NCBI RefSeq assembly: GCF_001758195.1
Contig: NZ_MASR01000001.1
Coordinates: 992,001 to 1,056,000 of the forward strand
Direction: 5' to 3'
Source of the DNA: Pseudohongiella acticola
GTDB lineage: Bacteria > Pseudomonadota > Gammaproteobacteria > Pseudomonadales > Pseudohongiellaceae
DNA length: 64,000 nucleotides
Shown: in pieces, positions 43,448-53,163 of the stretch
Numbering within the stretch: position 1 is the first letter of the stretch
How the letters are laid out: each line of letters starts with the position of its first letter
The notes under the pieces: generated by a model
The model's database searches: none
What the model saw: only the letters and a program-made list of their open reading frames with translations
Told to the model about the DNA's origin: nothing
Translations under genes and position numbers: made by a program

Positions 43448-45421
43448 ATGAAATCACCGGAAATACCCAACAATGAATCAACACGCCTGAATGCCCTGCA
43501 GTCAACCGGCTTGTTGTTCAGTGAAAAAGAGGAGCGTTTTGACCGTATTACGCGGATCGCTCAGCGCATGTTTGACGTCGATATCGCCCTGTTGTCTTTG
43601 GTTGCCGACGATATTCAGTGGTTTAAATCCCGCCAGGGCCTGGATGCCACCCAAACTGATCGAAATATTTCGTTCTGCGGCCATACGATATTGCAGGATG
43701 ATATTTTTGTTATCCCAGACGCTTCCCGCGATGCCCGCTTTGCAGACAACCCGCTGGTTACCGATGCCCCGAATATACGATTCTACGCGGGCGCTCCGGT
43801 CCGGGTTGATGGCAGCAAAATCGGCACACTCTGCCTGATACACCCGGAAGCCAAAACCCTGTCCAGCGAGTCCCTGCAGATGCTGCGCGATCTCGCCGAC
43901 CTTGTAGAGCTGGAGCTGCGCCAGATCAAAATCAAACAACAACTGCAACGAGCGGAACTGGCAGAGCAGCGACTGGCGTCTGTCATTTACGGGACCAACA
44001 CAGGCACCTGGGAGTGGAATGTCCAGGCCGGCAGCACCGTTATTAACGAACGCTGGGCAGATATTATTGGCTACACGGTTGAGGAACTGCTACCCACAAA
44101 CATCGATACCTGGAAGAAGCTGACCCACCCGGACGACCTGGAAAAAACCTATCAGGCGCTATCGGCGCACTTCGAGGGCGACACCGAGTTCTATGACACG
44201 ACCTACAGGATGCGTCACAAGCTGGGGCACTGGGTCTGGGTTCAGGATCGCGGCCGCCTGCTCAGTCGCAGCGCCGATGGACAACCGTTGGTGATATCAG
44301 GCACTCATACCGACGTCAGTGCTCAAATAAAATCGCAACAGGCTCTGCATACCAGCGAGGCGCGGCTGCGCGGTTTGTTTGAACTTTCACCGTTTGGTAT
44401 TGCCCTGAATGATTACGACACCGGTGCCTTTATTGAATTAAACCCTGCCATGCTGGCGCCAACCGGCTATTCGCAGGAAGAGTTCACCCGCCTTAGTTAT
44501 TGGCAGATTACGCCTGAGGAGTACGCGCCACAGGAAGAGGAACAGTTGCTCAGCATGCAGCAAACCGGTCGTTACGGCCCCTATGAAAAAGAATACATGC
44601 GCAAGGACGGCAGTCGCTACCCGGTGCTCCTTAACGGCATGGTTGTGCATGATGCCGACGGCAAGAAACTGATCTGGTCTATCATTGAAGACATCTCCGA
44701 ACGCAAACGTATGGATCGTATGAAAAACGAATTTGTATCCACCGTAAGCCACGAATTACGAACACCGTTGACGGCCATTCGCGGTGCCTTGACGCTGATC
44801 AGTTCCGGCACACTTGGCGCCGTGCCAGAGCCAGCCGCAGAGATGGTGTCTGTCGCAGAAAGAAACAGCCAGCGCCTGCTAACACTGATAAACGACCTGC
44901 TTGATATGGAAAAACTGCTGGTAGGCAAGATGCCTTTTAACCTGCAATGGCAAGCGCTCATACCTCTGATCCGGAACACGTTAAAGCAGAACCAGCCTTA
45001 TGCTGAGCCTTATCAGGTCAGTCTGAACTTTACCGACAATGGTCACGACGTGGATGTAATGGTCGACCCTGTCCGCTTCGAGCAAGTCATGGCAAACCTG
45101 CTGTCAAACGCGATCAAATTCTCACCCGCTGGAACCGAGGTTCTGATTTCACTGGAGGTGGCTGCCGAAAGTGTTTGCATAATTGTGTCAGACCAGGGCC
45201 CGGGCATACCCGATGAGTTTCGCACCCGAATCTTCCATAAGTTTTCCCAGGCCGACTCGTCAGACTCACGGCAACGCGGCGGCACGGGCCTGGGCCTGGC
45301 AATAACCCGGGAACTGGTCGAAAAGATGAACGGCCAGATTGATTTTCGCTCGGCACCTGGTTCAGGTACGCAGTTTATGGTGGAATTTCCGTCACGGCCC
45401 AGCAACGAACCCGGGGCATGA
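43448..45421 (+). CDS. GAF-PAS-PAS sensor histidine kinase
   Basis: This 657-residue soluble kinase has a GAF domain (about 20-165; FDVDIALLSLVADDIQWFKS, ISFCGHTI), two PAS domains (about 180-300 with PAC-like RMRHKLGHWVWVQDRGRLL, and about 300-425), HisKA (STVSHELRTPLTAIRGAL) and HATPase_c (NLLSNAIKFSPAG, DQGPGIPDEF, GTGLGLAITREL). It has no TM segment, so it senses an internal signal. It overlaps the next kinase by 4 bp, implying matched production. Its N-terminal GAF resembles those of redox- or phytochrome-like kinases, but the chromophore is unknown. Confidence 0.92.
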   Translation: MKSPEIPNNESTRLNALQSTGLLFSEKEERFDRITRIAQRMFDVDIALLSLVADDIQWFKSRQGLDATQTDRNISFCGHTILQDDIFVIPDASRDARFADNPLVTDAPNIRFYAGAPVRVDGSKIGTLCLIHPEAKTLSSESLQMLRDLADLVELELRQIKIKQQLQRAELAEQRLASVIYGTNTGTWEWNVQAGSTVINERWADIIGYTVEELLPTNIDTWKKLTHPDDLEKTYQALSAHFEGDTEFYDTTYRMRHKLGHWVWVQDRGRLLSRSADGQPLVISGTHTDVSAQIKSQQALHTSEARLRGLFELSPFGIALNDYDTGAFIELNPAMLAPTGYSQEEFTRLSYWQITPEEYAPQEEEQLLSMQQTGRYGPYEKEYMRKDGSRYPVLLNGMVVHDADGKKLIWSIIEDISERKRMDRMKNEFVSTVSHELRTPLTAIRGALTLISSGTLGAVPEPAAEMVSVAERNSQRLLTLINDLLDMEKLLVGKMPFNLQWQALIPLIRNTLKQNQPYAEPYQVSLNFTDNGHDVDVMVDPVRFEQVMANLLSNAIKFSPAGTEVLISLEVAAESVCIIVSDQGPGIPDEFRTRIFHKFSQADSSDSRQRGGTGLGLAITRELVEKMNGQIDFRSAPGSGTQFMVEFPSRPSNEPGA

Positions 45422-48204
45422 CCCGAATGTCATTTACTGTATCCCGAGACAACTGGCGTTTTATGTTAATGGTTTTAGTCCTGTTCGCGGCACTTATGAT
45501 ACCGCTGGAACTGGGCCTCAGAACCTACCGGGATGCAGCCAACAGCGAGCTGGCGCAAGACATTCTGGAGCAGTCCAACCGCCTGCGTGCATTGCTGGAA
45601 TCAGAGATAAATACCGCGGCTTTTCTGGCCACAGGGGTCGAGTCGTACATTGTCGCAAAAAACGGTGATATAGACCCTGAGGAGATCCAGCGAATCCTGG
45701 CACTGGTTTTCGAGCGGGGCCGACACTTTCGCAATATCGGTTTGGCGCCAGACAATCAAATCGAATGGGTGTTTCCGCTGACAGGCAACGAATCAGCCGT
45801 CGGCCTGCGTTATGCCGATCTGCCGGAACAATGGCCGGCTGTTGAACGAGCGATGACAACAGGTGAAGGCCAATTTAACGGACCTGTCGATCTGGTGCAG
45901 GGAGGCCGTGGCCTGCTCTATCGTGCACCGATTATGATCGATGGCGCTTATTGGGGTCTGCTAAGTACCGTCATTGATGCCGACAGCCTGCTGGGACTGA
46001 TGGACTCTGTCTCGGGCGAACTGTCAGGATTGCTGGCACTGCGGCACGCCGCTGCGGGCAGACCGGTCGGCCCGGTGTTTTACGGGCCACCCAGTCACTT
46101 TGAGAACCCACTCAACGTACTTTCCATCGGCGTCCCGGGTGGCGAATGGCAAATGGCTGTGCAGGCCCGGGACGAGTCCCTGGTTTACGGCGGACGTTAT
46201 TACTTGCTCGGCGTGTTATTTGTCATGCTGCTCTCTGTTTTGCTGGGCCTGGCCCTGCGCCTGGTCTGGCAGCGTAATCTGGTGAACCGGTTGGATGTAG
46301 AAATCAAAGCCCGAACGGCTGATCTGCGTCAAAGCCATGATCTGCTTGACTCTGTATTGTCTGCAGCGCGCTCATTCGCAATAATTGCCACTGACACGAA
46401 GGGCATCATTACTCTATTTAATAAGGGTGCTGAACAAATGCTGGGGTATTCAGCGCACGACATGGTGGGCAAACGGCACCCGACTGCATTTCTGCTGGCC
46501 GATGAGCTAAATGAGCGCGAAGCCAGACTGGAGGAGGAGTTGGAGCGACCTTTGGTCGGCGACGAGGCACTGACACTGAAAGCACGGCAGGGCCTCGAAG
46601 AGATTATTAACCTGCATTACCGGCATCGCGACGGTCATCTGGTTCCTGTGCAGGCCGTGGTCAGCGCGATAACCAGCCAGGACGGAAGTGTTCAGGGTTA
46701 TTTGGGCATTGCCGAGGATGTGTCGGAACGACGTCGCAATGAAACGCTCAAGAATCAGTTTATCTCAACGGTCAGTCACGAGTTAAGAACACCACTGACA
46801 TCGATTGCGGGCGCTCTGGGGCTAATAAAATCCGGCACGCTTGGGGAGCTTTCGCAGCCAGCGCAAGAGATGGTATCTCTGGCACATAACAACAGCCAGC
46901 GGCTGGCCAGCCTGATCAACGATCTGCTCGATATTGAAAAAATAGCGGCTGGTAAATTGAGTTTCGACTCCCAGTGGGTCAGCGTGGCTGATCAGTTGAA
47001 ACTGGCACAAGCGTCAATTGACAATTACTCTCGTGATCAACAGGTTATTATCCGGGAGAGTGAAGGTTGCTCTTTGGTTCAGATCAAAGTAGATCAGCAA
47101 CGCTTCCAGCAGGTGATCGCCAACCTGCTGTCCAACGCCATCAAGTTTTCGCCATCCAATGGTCAGGTTTGGCTTTACGCAGAGCTGGTAAAGGATCAAG
47201 TACGAATCAGTGTCGAAGATCAGGGCGAGGGAATCTCTGAAGAATTCAGGGAGTCGATATTTCAGCGCTTTGCGCAAGCAGACTCATCAGACCAGCGCAA
47301 CAAAGGCGGAACCGGTCTCGGGCTGGCCATAAGCAAAGAACTTGTCGAGAAAATGGGCGGCACAATCGATTTTAGCGCAAACGAGCCACGTGGAAGCATT
47401 TTTTGGGTTGAATTTCCGTGCCGCATGCCAACGTCGAACTTGTCCAAACCTGACACAGATACTCTGTCTGACCCTCGACTGCTGGTAATCGAAGATGACG
47501 TTGATGCCGCACACATGCTGAAAATCTTACTCGAAGAAGTGGGTTACCACGTGACCGTGGCGTCCACTGCATATCGAGCTTTGCAGTTATGTTCGGAGCA
47601 ATCTTTTGCCGCCATCACGCTGGACCTTGGTCTTCCGGACATGGACGGCATCGACCTGCTTGCTGGCATACGCAAAATTGACGGACTACTGAGCGTACCC
47701 ATCATTGTTGTTTCTGGTCGGGTGCAACAGGGAGAGCTCGAACTACTGGAGCACCAGCCCGAACTGGAAATCATCCCCAAACCGATCAATAGCGATCGAT
47801 TGCTGCAGGTGCTCAGGCTCCATACCAATCCAGCCACTACTCAGGGCCGTATTCTGCATGTAGAGGACAGCCATGACCTTCATCGCGTAGTTCGTGAAGT
47901 TGCTGGTTCCGAGTTCCGGTTCCACCTTGCTACCAGCCTGAAAACGTCCAGGGAACTTTTGCAGACCCAGGCGTTTGACCTGGTTTTACTTGATCTTGGC
48001 ATGCCGGATGGCAATGGTGCCGACCTGATAACAGATATACGCCAACTTCAACCACTGTGCGCCATCATGCTGCTCACCGGCCAGAATGTGGATTCGGAAC
48101 TGAGGGCCCGGGTTGACGCGGCGCTAATGAAATCTGCGCTGAGTTTACCGGCGCTGCTCTCGCGCATCGAACTCTTAATACGAAAAGTCGATAATGAACA
48201 TTGA
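45418..48204 (+). CDS. CHASE-PAS hybrid histidine kinase with two receivers
   Basis: This 928-residue inner-membrane protein has TM1 (about 15-33), a periplasmic CHASE domain (about 40-250; FLATGVESYIV, FRNIGLAPDNQIEWVFPLTGNE is the family-type core) and TM2 (about 262-284). A PAS domain (about 310-440), HisKA (STVSHELRTPLTSIAGAL) and HATPase_c (NLLSNAIKFSPSNGQ, GTGLGLAISKEL) follow, then two REC domains (about 683-797 and 807-920). Both receivers keep a phosphoacceptor Asp (TLDLGLPDMDG and LLDLGMPDGNG). CHASE domains bind small extracellular ligands. It overlaps the upstream kinase and precedes a stand-alone receiver. Confidence 0.92.
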   Translation: MTRMSFTVSRDNWRFMLMVLVLFAALMIPLELGLRTYRDAANSELAQDILEQSNRLRALLESEINTAAFLATGVESYIVAKNGDIDPEEIQRILALVFERGRHFRNIGLAPDNQIEWVFPLTGNESAVGLRYADLPEQWPAVERAMTTGEGQFNGPVDLVQGGRGLLYRAPIMIDGAYWGLLSTVIDADSLLGLMDSVSGELSGLLALRHAAAGRPVGPVFYGPPSHFENPLNVLSIGVPGGEWQMAVQARDESLVYGGRYYLLGVLFVMLLSVLLGLALRLVWQRNLVNRLDVEIKARTADLRQSHDLLDSVLSAARSFAIIATDTKGIITLFNKGAEQMLGYSAHDMVGKRHPTAFLLADELNEREARLEEELERPLVGDEALTLKARQGLEEIINLHYRHRDGHLVPVQAVVSAITSQDGSVQGYLGIAEDVSERRRNETLKNQFISTVSHELRTPLTSIAGALGLIKSGTLGELSQPAQEMVSLAHNNSQRLASLINDLLDIEKIAAGKLSFDSQWVSVADQLKLAQASIDNYSRDQQVIIRESEGCSLVQIKVDQQRFQQVIANLLSNAIKFSPSNGQVWLYAELVKDQVRISVEDQGEGISEEFRESIFQRFAQADSSDQRNKGGTGLGLAISKELVEKMGGTIDFSANEPRGSIFWVEFPCRMPTSNLSKPDTDTLSDPRLLVIEDDVDAAHMLKILLEEVGYHVTVASTAYRALQLCSEQSFAAITLDLGLPDMDGIDLLAGIRKIDGLLSVPIIVVSGRVQQGELELLEHQPELEIIPKPINSDRLLQVLRLHTNPATTQGRILHVEDSHDLHRVVREVAGSEFRFHLATSLKTSRELLQTQAFDLVLLDLGMPDGNGADLITDIRQLQPLCAIMLLTGQNVDSELRARVDAALMKSALSLPALLSRIELLIRKVDNEH

Positions 48205-48229
48205 TAAACAGCACCCGGAGAATCATTAA

Positions 48230-48622
48230 GTGAACGAGTTGACCCGTGTCATGTATGTCGAGGACGAGCCCGATATTCGGGCCGTTGCCAAGCTAGCCCT
48301 GGAAGCGGTAGGTGGGTTGACCGTCAGCCTTTGTGAACGCGGTGACCGCGCCGTCGAGGAAGCTGAAGCGTTTTGTCCACAAATGATATTGCTGGATGTT
48401 ATGATGCCAGGCATGGATGGCCCAAGTGTGTTGCAAGCGATACGACAGAGTACTCAGCTAAAAAATATACCTGTTGCGTTCATGACGGCAAAAGTACAGC
48501 CACATGAAATCGAGTACTTCAAAAGTCTGGGGGCGGTGGGTGTAATCGCCAAACCATTCGATCCAATGACACTGTCGCAGTTAGTGCGTGACTTATGGGA
48601 AAAAGCTGAGAAACCATTGTGA
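48230..48622 (+). CDS. Single-domain CheY-like response regulator
   Basis: This 130-residue protein is a bare receiver domain: EDEPD acidic pocket (residues 11-15), acceptor Asp56 in MILLDVMMPGMDG, Thr in FMTAK and Lys in VIAKPFDP. It starts with GTG 48230, with GGAG about 10 bp upstream. With no output domain, it likely shuttles phosphate between the hybrid kinases and the HPt domains of neighbouring proteins. Its stop overlaps the GTG start of the next gene. Confidence 0.93.
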   Translation: MNELTRVMYVEDEPDIRAVAKLALEAVGGLTVSLCERGDRAVEEAEAFCPQMILLDVMMPGMDGPSVLQAIRQSTQLKNIPVAFMTAKVQPHEIEYFKSLGAVGVIAKPFDPMTLSQLVRDLWEKAEKPL

Positions 48623-50256
48623 ATTTGACCAGGCAATTGCAGGCAATTCAGATTCAATATCTGGAGAAACTGCCACAGACGCTGACACAAATCGAATCCC
48701 TGGCGCACCGGCTGCCAAAATCTGATCCGGGCGACGAGAATTGGCAACAACTCGGCCAATTGCTACACAAACTATCCGGGTCGGCGGGTACTTTCGGTTT
48801 GCCCGCGCTCAGTGCACAGGCAGCAAAATTGCATCGCCAGTTCGAGGCTGCTCTACTCGTGGATGGCGACAGCTACGCACGTGAGTGTCATTTATTCATA
48901 TCCGAAATTGAAACACTCGACACATTTGCAGAACTTGATGGCATCCCTGCAAAACCCTCTGCAGACGCCCAGGACGAAGGCAGTAGCAACAACAACCGAC
49001 CTCTGGTGTCGGAAGTCTGGCTGTTGGAAGATGACGCAGACTTAGGTTCAACGTTGATTTCGCATCTTCAGGCTTTCAATTTTTCGGCCCGGCTTTTTAC
49101 GTCGTTTACGGATTTGATCCATACATTCGAAAGCGAGCAGCCTGAAGTGCTGATACTGGATGTATTACTGGGCGACGAAGGTCGTTCAACTGAATTACTG
49201 GAACAAAGTTCGATGCTGACCGGAGCGTCATCACGATTGATTTTTATCAGCGCCAAAGATGATTTTACTATTCGCCTGCAGGCTGCCAGCCTGGGCGCTG
49301 AAGCATTTTTTGTCAAACCACTGGACATACCCAGGCTCATTACACGACTGGAACAAGTGACTGCACGACTGCATGCCCCTCCTGAACGCGTCTTGATCAT
49401 AGACGACGATGAACTGCTGGCACGTTACTATCAACAGCTCATGATCAACGCAAACATGCAAGTCGACATCTTGCATGAACCAGACCGCGTGATCGACTAC
49501 TTGCTACAGAACAGCCCTGACATTATCCTCATGGACTTACAAATGCCTGACATTGAAGGGCAGACGCTTGCCGCCGTGATTCGTCAATATGACCAGTGGG
49601 TCGGCTTGCCCATCATTTACCTGTCAGCCGAGGATGATCCGGACCATCAAGCCACTGCGCTAAACCACGGGGCTGACGATTTCCTGGTAAAACCAGTGCC
49701 AGACCAGCATCTGATTTCCGCCGTCAAGCACAAAGTGTCACGCTCCCGGCAGTTGCTTGAGTTGATGACCAAAGACAGCCTTACCGGCCTGCTCAAGCAT
49801 GCTGCGATAAAGGAATCGATACGGCGTGAGTGGGGAATTGCCAAACGCAAAAGCGAAATTTTCTGCGTTGCCATGCTGGATATTGATCATTTCAAGCAGG
49901 TTAATGACCGCTTTGGTCATGCGATTGGCGACGAAGTCATCGCATCTGTAGCGACATTGCTCCGCAAACGACTGCGGAACACCGATGTGCTTGGACGTTA
50001 TGGAGGCGAAGAGTTTGTGGTTTTGATGAATAATTGTGATGCCGTTGAAGCCAAAAAAATTCTGGAGAATTTTCGGCAACGATTCCAGGAGCTGGTATTC
50101 ACCTCTGAAGAGAAACAGTTTAGCGCCACAATTTCAATAGGTATTGCGGAATACCAGCCTGGCAGCGACATGGATGCGGATGCTTTATTGATCAACGCAG
50201 ACAAGGCAATGTACACAGCCAAAGAGACTGGTCGAAACAGAGTCATCGTGTCCTAA
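48619..50256 (+). CDS. HPt-REC-REC-GGDEF diguanylate cyclase
   Basis: This 545-residue cytoplasmic protein has HPt His50 (QLLHKLSGSAGTFG), REC1 (about 130-245, Asp181), REC2 (about 256-370, Asp306) and GGDEF (about 380-545). The active-site motif GGEEF is at 462-466, and an intact inhibitory I-site RNTD (Arg453-Asp456) lies five residues upstream, so it is predicted to be an active, product-inhibited diguanylate cyclase. The GTG start is coupled to the preceding CheY-like gene. Together with the EAL protein at the other end of the cluster, it gives opposed c-di-GMP outputs on one relay. Confidence 0.93.
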   Translation: MNLTRQLQAIQIQYLEKLPQTLTQIESLAHRLPKSDPGDENWQQLGQLLHKLSGSAGTFGLPALSAQAAKLHRQFEAALLVDGDSYARECHLFISEIETLDTFAELDGIPAKPSADAQDEGSSNNNRPLVSEVWLLEDDADLGSTLISHLQAFNFSARLFTSFTDLIHTFESEQPEVLILDVLLGDEGRSTELLEQSSMLTGASSRLIFISAKDDFTIRLQAASLGAEAFFVKPLDIPRLITRLEQVTARLHAPPERVLIIDDDELLARYYQQLMINANMQVDILHEPDRVIDYLLQNSPDIILMDLQMPDIEGQTLAAVIRQYDQWVGLPIIYLSAEDDPDHQATALNHGADDFLVKPVPDQHLISAVKHKVSRSRQLLELMTKDSLTGLLKHAAIKESIRREWGIAKRKSEIFCVAMLDIDHFKQVNDRFGHAIGDEVIASVATLLRKRLRNTDVLGRYGGEEFVVLMNNCDAVEAKKILENFRQRFQELVFTSEEKQFSATISIGIAEYQPGSDMDADALLINADKAMYTAKETGRNRVIVS

Positions 50257-50325
50257 CCGCCTTACCTTATCCAACCGATCGCCAGTCTGTGTCAAGCAGC
50301 AGCTTTAATCATCATAAAGAAATAG

Positions 50326-51561
50326 CTAATAACGTCGCAGGTGACCATTACCTTGTGCCGCAAGGCCTGCGAACTGCTGAATTTCCTGCGCCAGCTCATG
50401 GTAATCTTTCAACCCGGTTTTCCACGTCTCCGGCACGTCACTGCTACCTGCCCCCAACAGCATGCCCAAAACCAGTCCCCGGTGCACACTGTCACCACCG
50501 GCCTCAGCGTTGGCCCGGAGTGTTTTGATCAGGTCACCGTCATGCTCGCAGCCAAGAGCCGCCATCAGCGGCAATGCCTGCTCTATGTAGCAGGCAGTTG
50601 CAAAATAGTCTGGGCTTTTTAGGGCAGCCGGTTCGCCCTGAAATGTCATGTGCAGACGCCATGTTTCGTCAGCCGGAATATTATCCGGACCGTCATTGTC
50701 CCGGTATATCTGGAACAGTTTCTGGCCCGATATCGCCGGGGCTGGCAGCTGTGCCAGCAAATACTGAAAGATGCTGCGCGGAGCACCCCCGTTCAATAAC
50801 CGCAGTAACGCAGGTACCAAAAAACTGAGACCGCTGCTCACCATCTCCGAGCGGTGTGTCAACTGCTGATGAGACAGCGCCATGCCAGTGGCAAGGTAGC
50901 GGTTATCGGGATTCAGCATGGCTACGGCCAGAGGCCTGATCAAACCGCCGACGCTGTCGATGGACCATACCCGGCGCTGGTGTTCGGCACAGTTTTCCGG
51001 GGCTACGCCCTGGCTATAGTGCTCAAACCAGCGCCGCAGGTAAATTTCGGTATAGGGGTCCGGGTTGTCGCGCGGATGCGTCATGTACTCAACAAAGTCA
51101 TCCAGAAAACCATCCTGGCTGTAACCATCGCGTTTGCTGACCGATCGCATCAGCACCCGCAACAGGCCCGCGCCCAGAGTCGACTCGCCGGCCTTAAGGC
51201 CATGGTGATAGTGCATGCGCTCGTCCACCGACGCGGTTGCATTGCCATGTTCGCCTTCCCGGTCGTCCAGATTAAAACCGAAGTCACTGTAGCTGGTGCG
51301 GTAGAATCGCGCGTGCTGGTGCAGAATGTCATAAGCGCGCCCGCTGGCTTCTGATTTCCTTATATCGGGCTGGTACTTCATACCCAGCATAAAGGCATCA
51401 GGGTGCGGATGCGGAGCCGGGTAATAACGGTCCACTCCGTCGGGGAAGTGCTCGCGAATATGTTCGGTTGCATAGTACCAGTGCACCGGCATGGCCAGTG
51501 CATCGCCAATGAATGCGCCCCACAGGGCATTTTCAATACGCTGGGCAATCGGGTCCTGCAT
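50326..51561 (-). CDS. ADP-ribosylglycohydrolase (DraG-like) family protein
   Basis: This 411-residue protein starts at ATG 51561, chosen because AAGGAG lies 8 bp upstream; in-frame ATGs further upstream lack a site. The N-terminal ENALWGAFIGDALAMPVHW and the C-terminal AEAGGDSVHRGLVLGMLLGA carry the acidic metal-binding pattern of dinuclear-Mg ADP-ribosylhydrolases. The family removes ADP-ribose from proteins or small molecules, as DraG does for nitrogenase reductase. No nitrogenase or DraT-like transferase is nearby, so the target is unknown. The gene is convergent with the diguanylate cyclase. Confidence 0.85.
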   Translation of the reverse strand: MQDPIAQRIENALWGAFIGDALAMPVHWYYATEHIREHFPDGVDRYYPAPHPHPDAFMLGMKYQPDIRKSEASGRAYDILHQHARFYRTSYSDFGFNLDDREGEHGNATASVDERMHYHHGLKAGESTLGAGLLRVLMRSVSKRDGYSQDGFLDDFVEYMTHPRDNPDPYTEIYLRRWFEHYSQGVAPENCAEHQRRVWSIDSVGGLIRPLAVAMLNPDNRYLATGMALSHQQLTHRSEMVSSGLSFLVPALLRLLNGGAPRSIFQYLLAQLPAPAISGQKLFQIYRDNDGPDNIPADETWRLHMTFQGEPAALKSPDYFATACYIEQALPLMAALGCEHDGDLIKTLRANAEAGGDSVHRGLVLGMLLGAGSSDVPETWKTGLKDYHELAQEIQQFAGLAAQGNGHLRRY

Positions 51562-51756
51562 CGCTCTGCTCCTTTTGCTGTTCATACCCTGGTTTTGGTA
51601 CACCAGAATTTGATTGTCTACTTCAACGACTTTAGACTACAGATACGGGCAGCTCATGCAAATACCTGTCTCAGCTGATATCACCAACGACAGGTGGGCG
51701 CCTTGAGATACGTTCTAATGCGACACGTTCTGTGAAATTGCAAAGGAGTGAACGAT

Positions 51757-53112
51757 ATGCGACTTGAAAAAATCAAAACCCCTGGCCTGGCACACCTATC
51801 CTACTTTCTGAGCGCCGATGGTGAGGCCGCCGTCATTGATCCACGTCGGGACATCGAGGTCTACCTGGAGCTGGCCCGGGCCGAAGGCGCCATCATTACG
51901 CATGTTTTCGAGACCCACCGGAATGAAGACCTGATTTCGGGTGCGCCGCTTGTGAAACATGCCACCGGCGCCGAGGTTTGGCATGGACCAAACCCTGAAC
52001 AGCCTATACGTTATGCAACGGAGACACATGATGGTCAGGTTTTCGAGATCGGAGGCGCAATGTTGCAAGTTCTGGAGACTCCTGGTCACACCGATGACAG
52101 TTTGTCTTTTGTACTCTATGACATGAATTTTGACAATGGCCCGATCGGTGTCTTTACAGGTGACGCACTGTTCGTTGGCGACGTCGGACGAACAGATTTC
52201 TATCCAGAGAGAAAAACAGAAGTTGCGGGCATGCTCTTCGACAGCCTCCAAAAATTGGTCGGGCTTGGCGACCAGTGCCTTATTTTCCCGGCCCATGGCG
52301 CCGGCTCGGTTTGCGGTTCCGGCATGGCTGATCGGGAGTTTTCGTCTATCGGCCATGAGAGAATAAACAATCCACGGTTACAAATCGCCGACAGAGACAC
52401 GTTCATCAACGTAAAGCTGAATGAGCATCACTATATTCCACCTTATTTCGAGCAAATGGAACGTTGTAATATGTTAGGTACGGAGCCAGCGCCGCCTGCA
52501 CCGCTACCGTGTTCTCCAGCTCTTTTACTCGATCCCGGCGAGCGTATTTGTCTGGATGTACGCGGCATATTCGACTTTGCAGGCGGTCATCGACGGGATG
52601 CACTTTGTATACCCGACGACATGCTTGCCGCTTTTGCTGGGTGGCTGCTGCCAGCGGAAAGATCGATTCTGCTTATTGCCAGAGACGACGGTCAGGCACT
52701 GGACGCTGCGACAACCCTTCATCGCATAGGCTTTGATCGTATTGATGGTTATTTCAGTGGAGTTATGCCGCTGGCAGTCAATAATGGCCCGCTTGAAACG
52801 CTTGAGTTTGCGCACACAAAAACGATTCGTTCACGACTCGACAACCCGCCGCAAGGATGGACCTTGCTGGATGTACGGGCCAAGGATGAATATGAGGGCG
52901 GGCATATCGAGGGTGCCCGCCATGCTTATGTGGGACAGCTCTCCGACACAATACCAGACATAGACCCAGGTAATCCCGTCACTGTCATGTGTGGAAGTGG
53001 CGCTCGCGCTACCATCGCCGCATCAGTACTCCGACGCCAGGGCTTTACCAACGTCGATGTCTATATTGGGTCGATGAAGGCATGGCGCTCTGCAGGACAA
53101 TCGACGACGTGA
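51757..53112 (+). CDS. Metallo-beta-lactamase fold / rhodanese fusion
   Basis: The start ATG 51757 has AAGGAG 8 bp upstream; the GTG at 51748 lies too close to that site. The 451-residue product has an MBL domain (about 1-235) related to persulfide dioxygenases: ETHRNEDLISGA in place of HxHxDH, PGHTDDS, FTGDALFVGDVGRTD and IFPAHGAGS. Two rhodanese domains follow. The first (about 255-345) lacks a catalytic Cys; the second (about 350-445) has the active-site loop VMCGSGARATIA. It probably handles sulfane sulfur in the cytoplasm. The altered metal motif appears in a sizeable subfamily, as I recall. Confidence 0.85.
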   Translation: MRLEKIKTPGLAHLSYFLSADGEAAVIDPRRDIEVYLELARAEGAIITHVFETHRNEDLISGAPLVKHATGAEVWHGPNPEQPIRYATETHDGQVFEIGGAMLQVLETPGHTDDSLSFVLYDMNFDNGPIGVFTGDALFVGDVGRTDFYPERKTEVAGMLFDSLQKLVGLGDQCLIFPAHGAGSVCGSGMADREFSSIGHERINNPRLQIADRDTFINVKLNEHHYIPPYFEQMERCNMLGTEPAPPAPLPCSPALLLDPGERICLDVRGIFDFAGGHRRDALCIPDDMLAAFAGWLLPAERSILLIARDDGQALDAATTLHRIGFDRIDGYFSGVMPLAVNNGPLETLEFAHTKTIRSRLDNPPQGWTLLDVRAKDEYEGGHIEGARHAYVGQLSDTIPDIDPGNPVTVMCGSGARATIAASVLRRQGFTNVDVYIGSMKAWRSAGQSTT

Positions 53113-53163
53113 CCCTGGATCGAGGGAGCCAGATGCCGTAATACCGATTTTGAGAAAATAATC

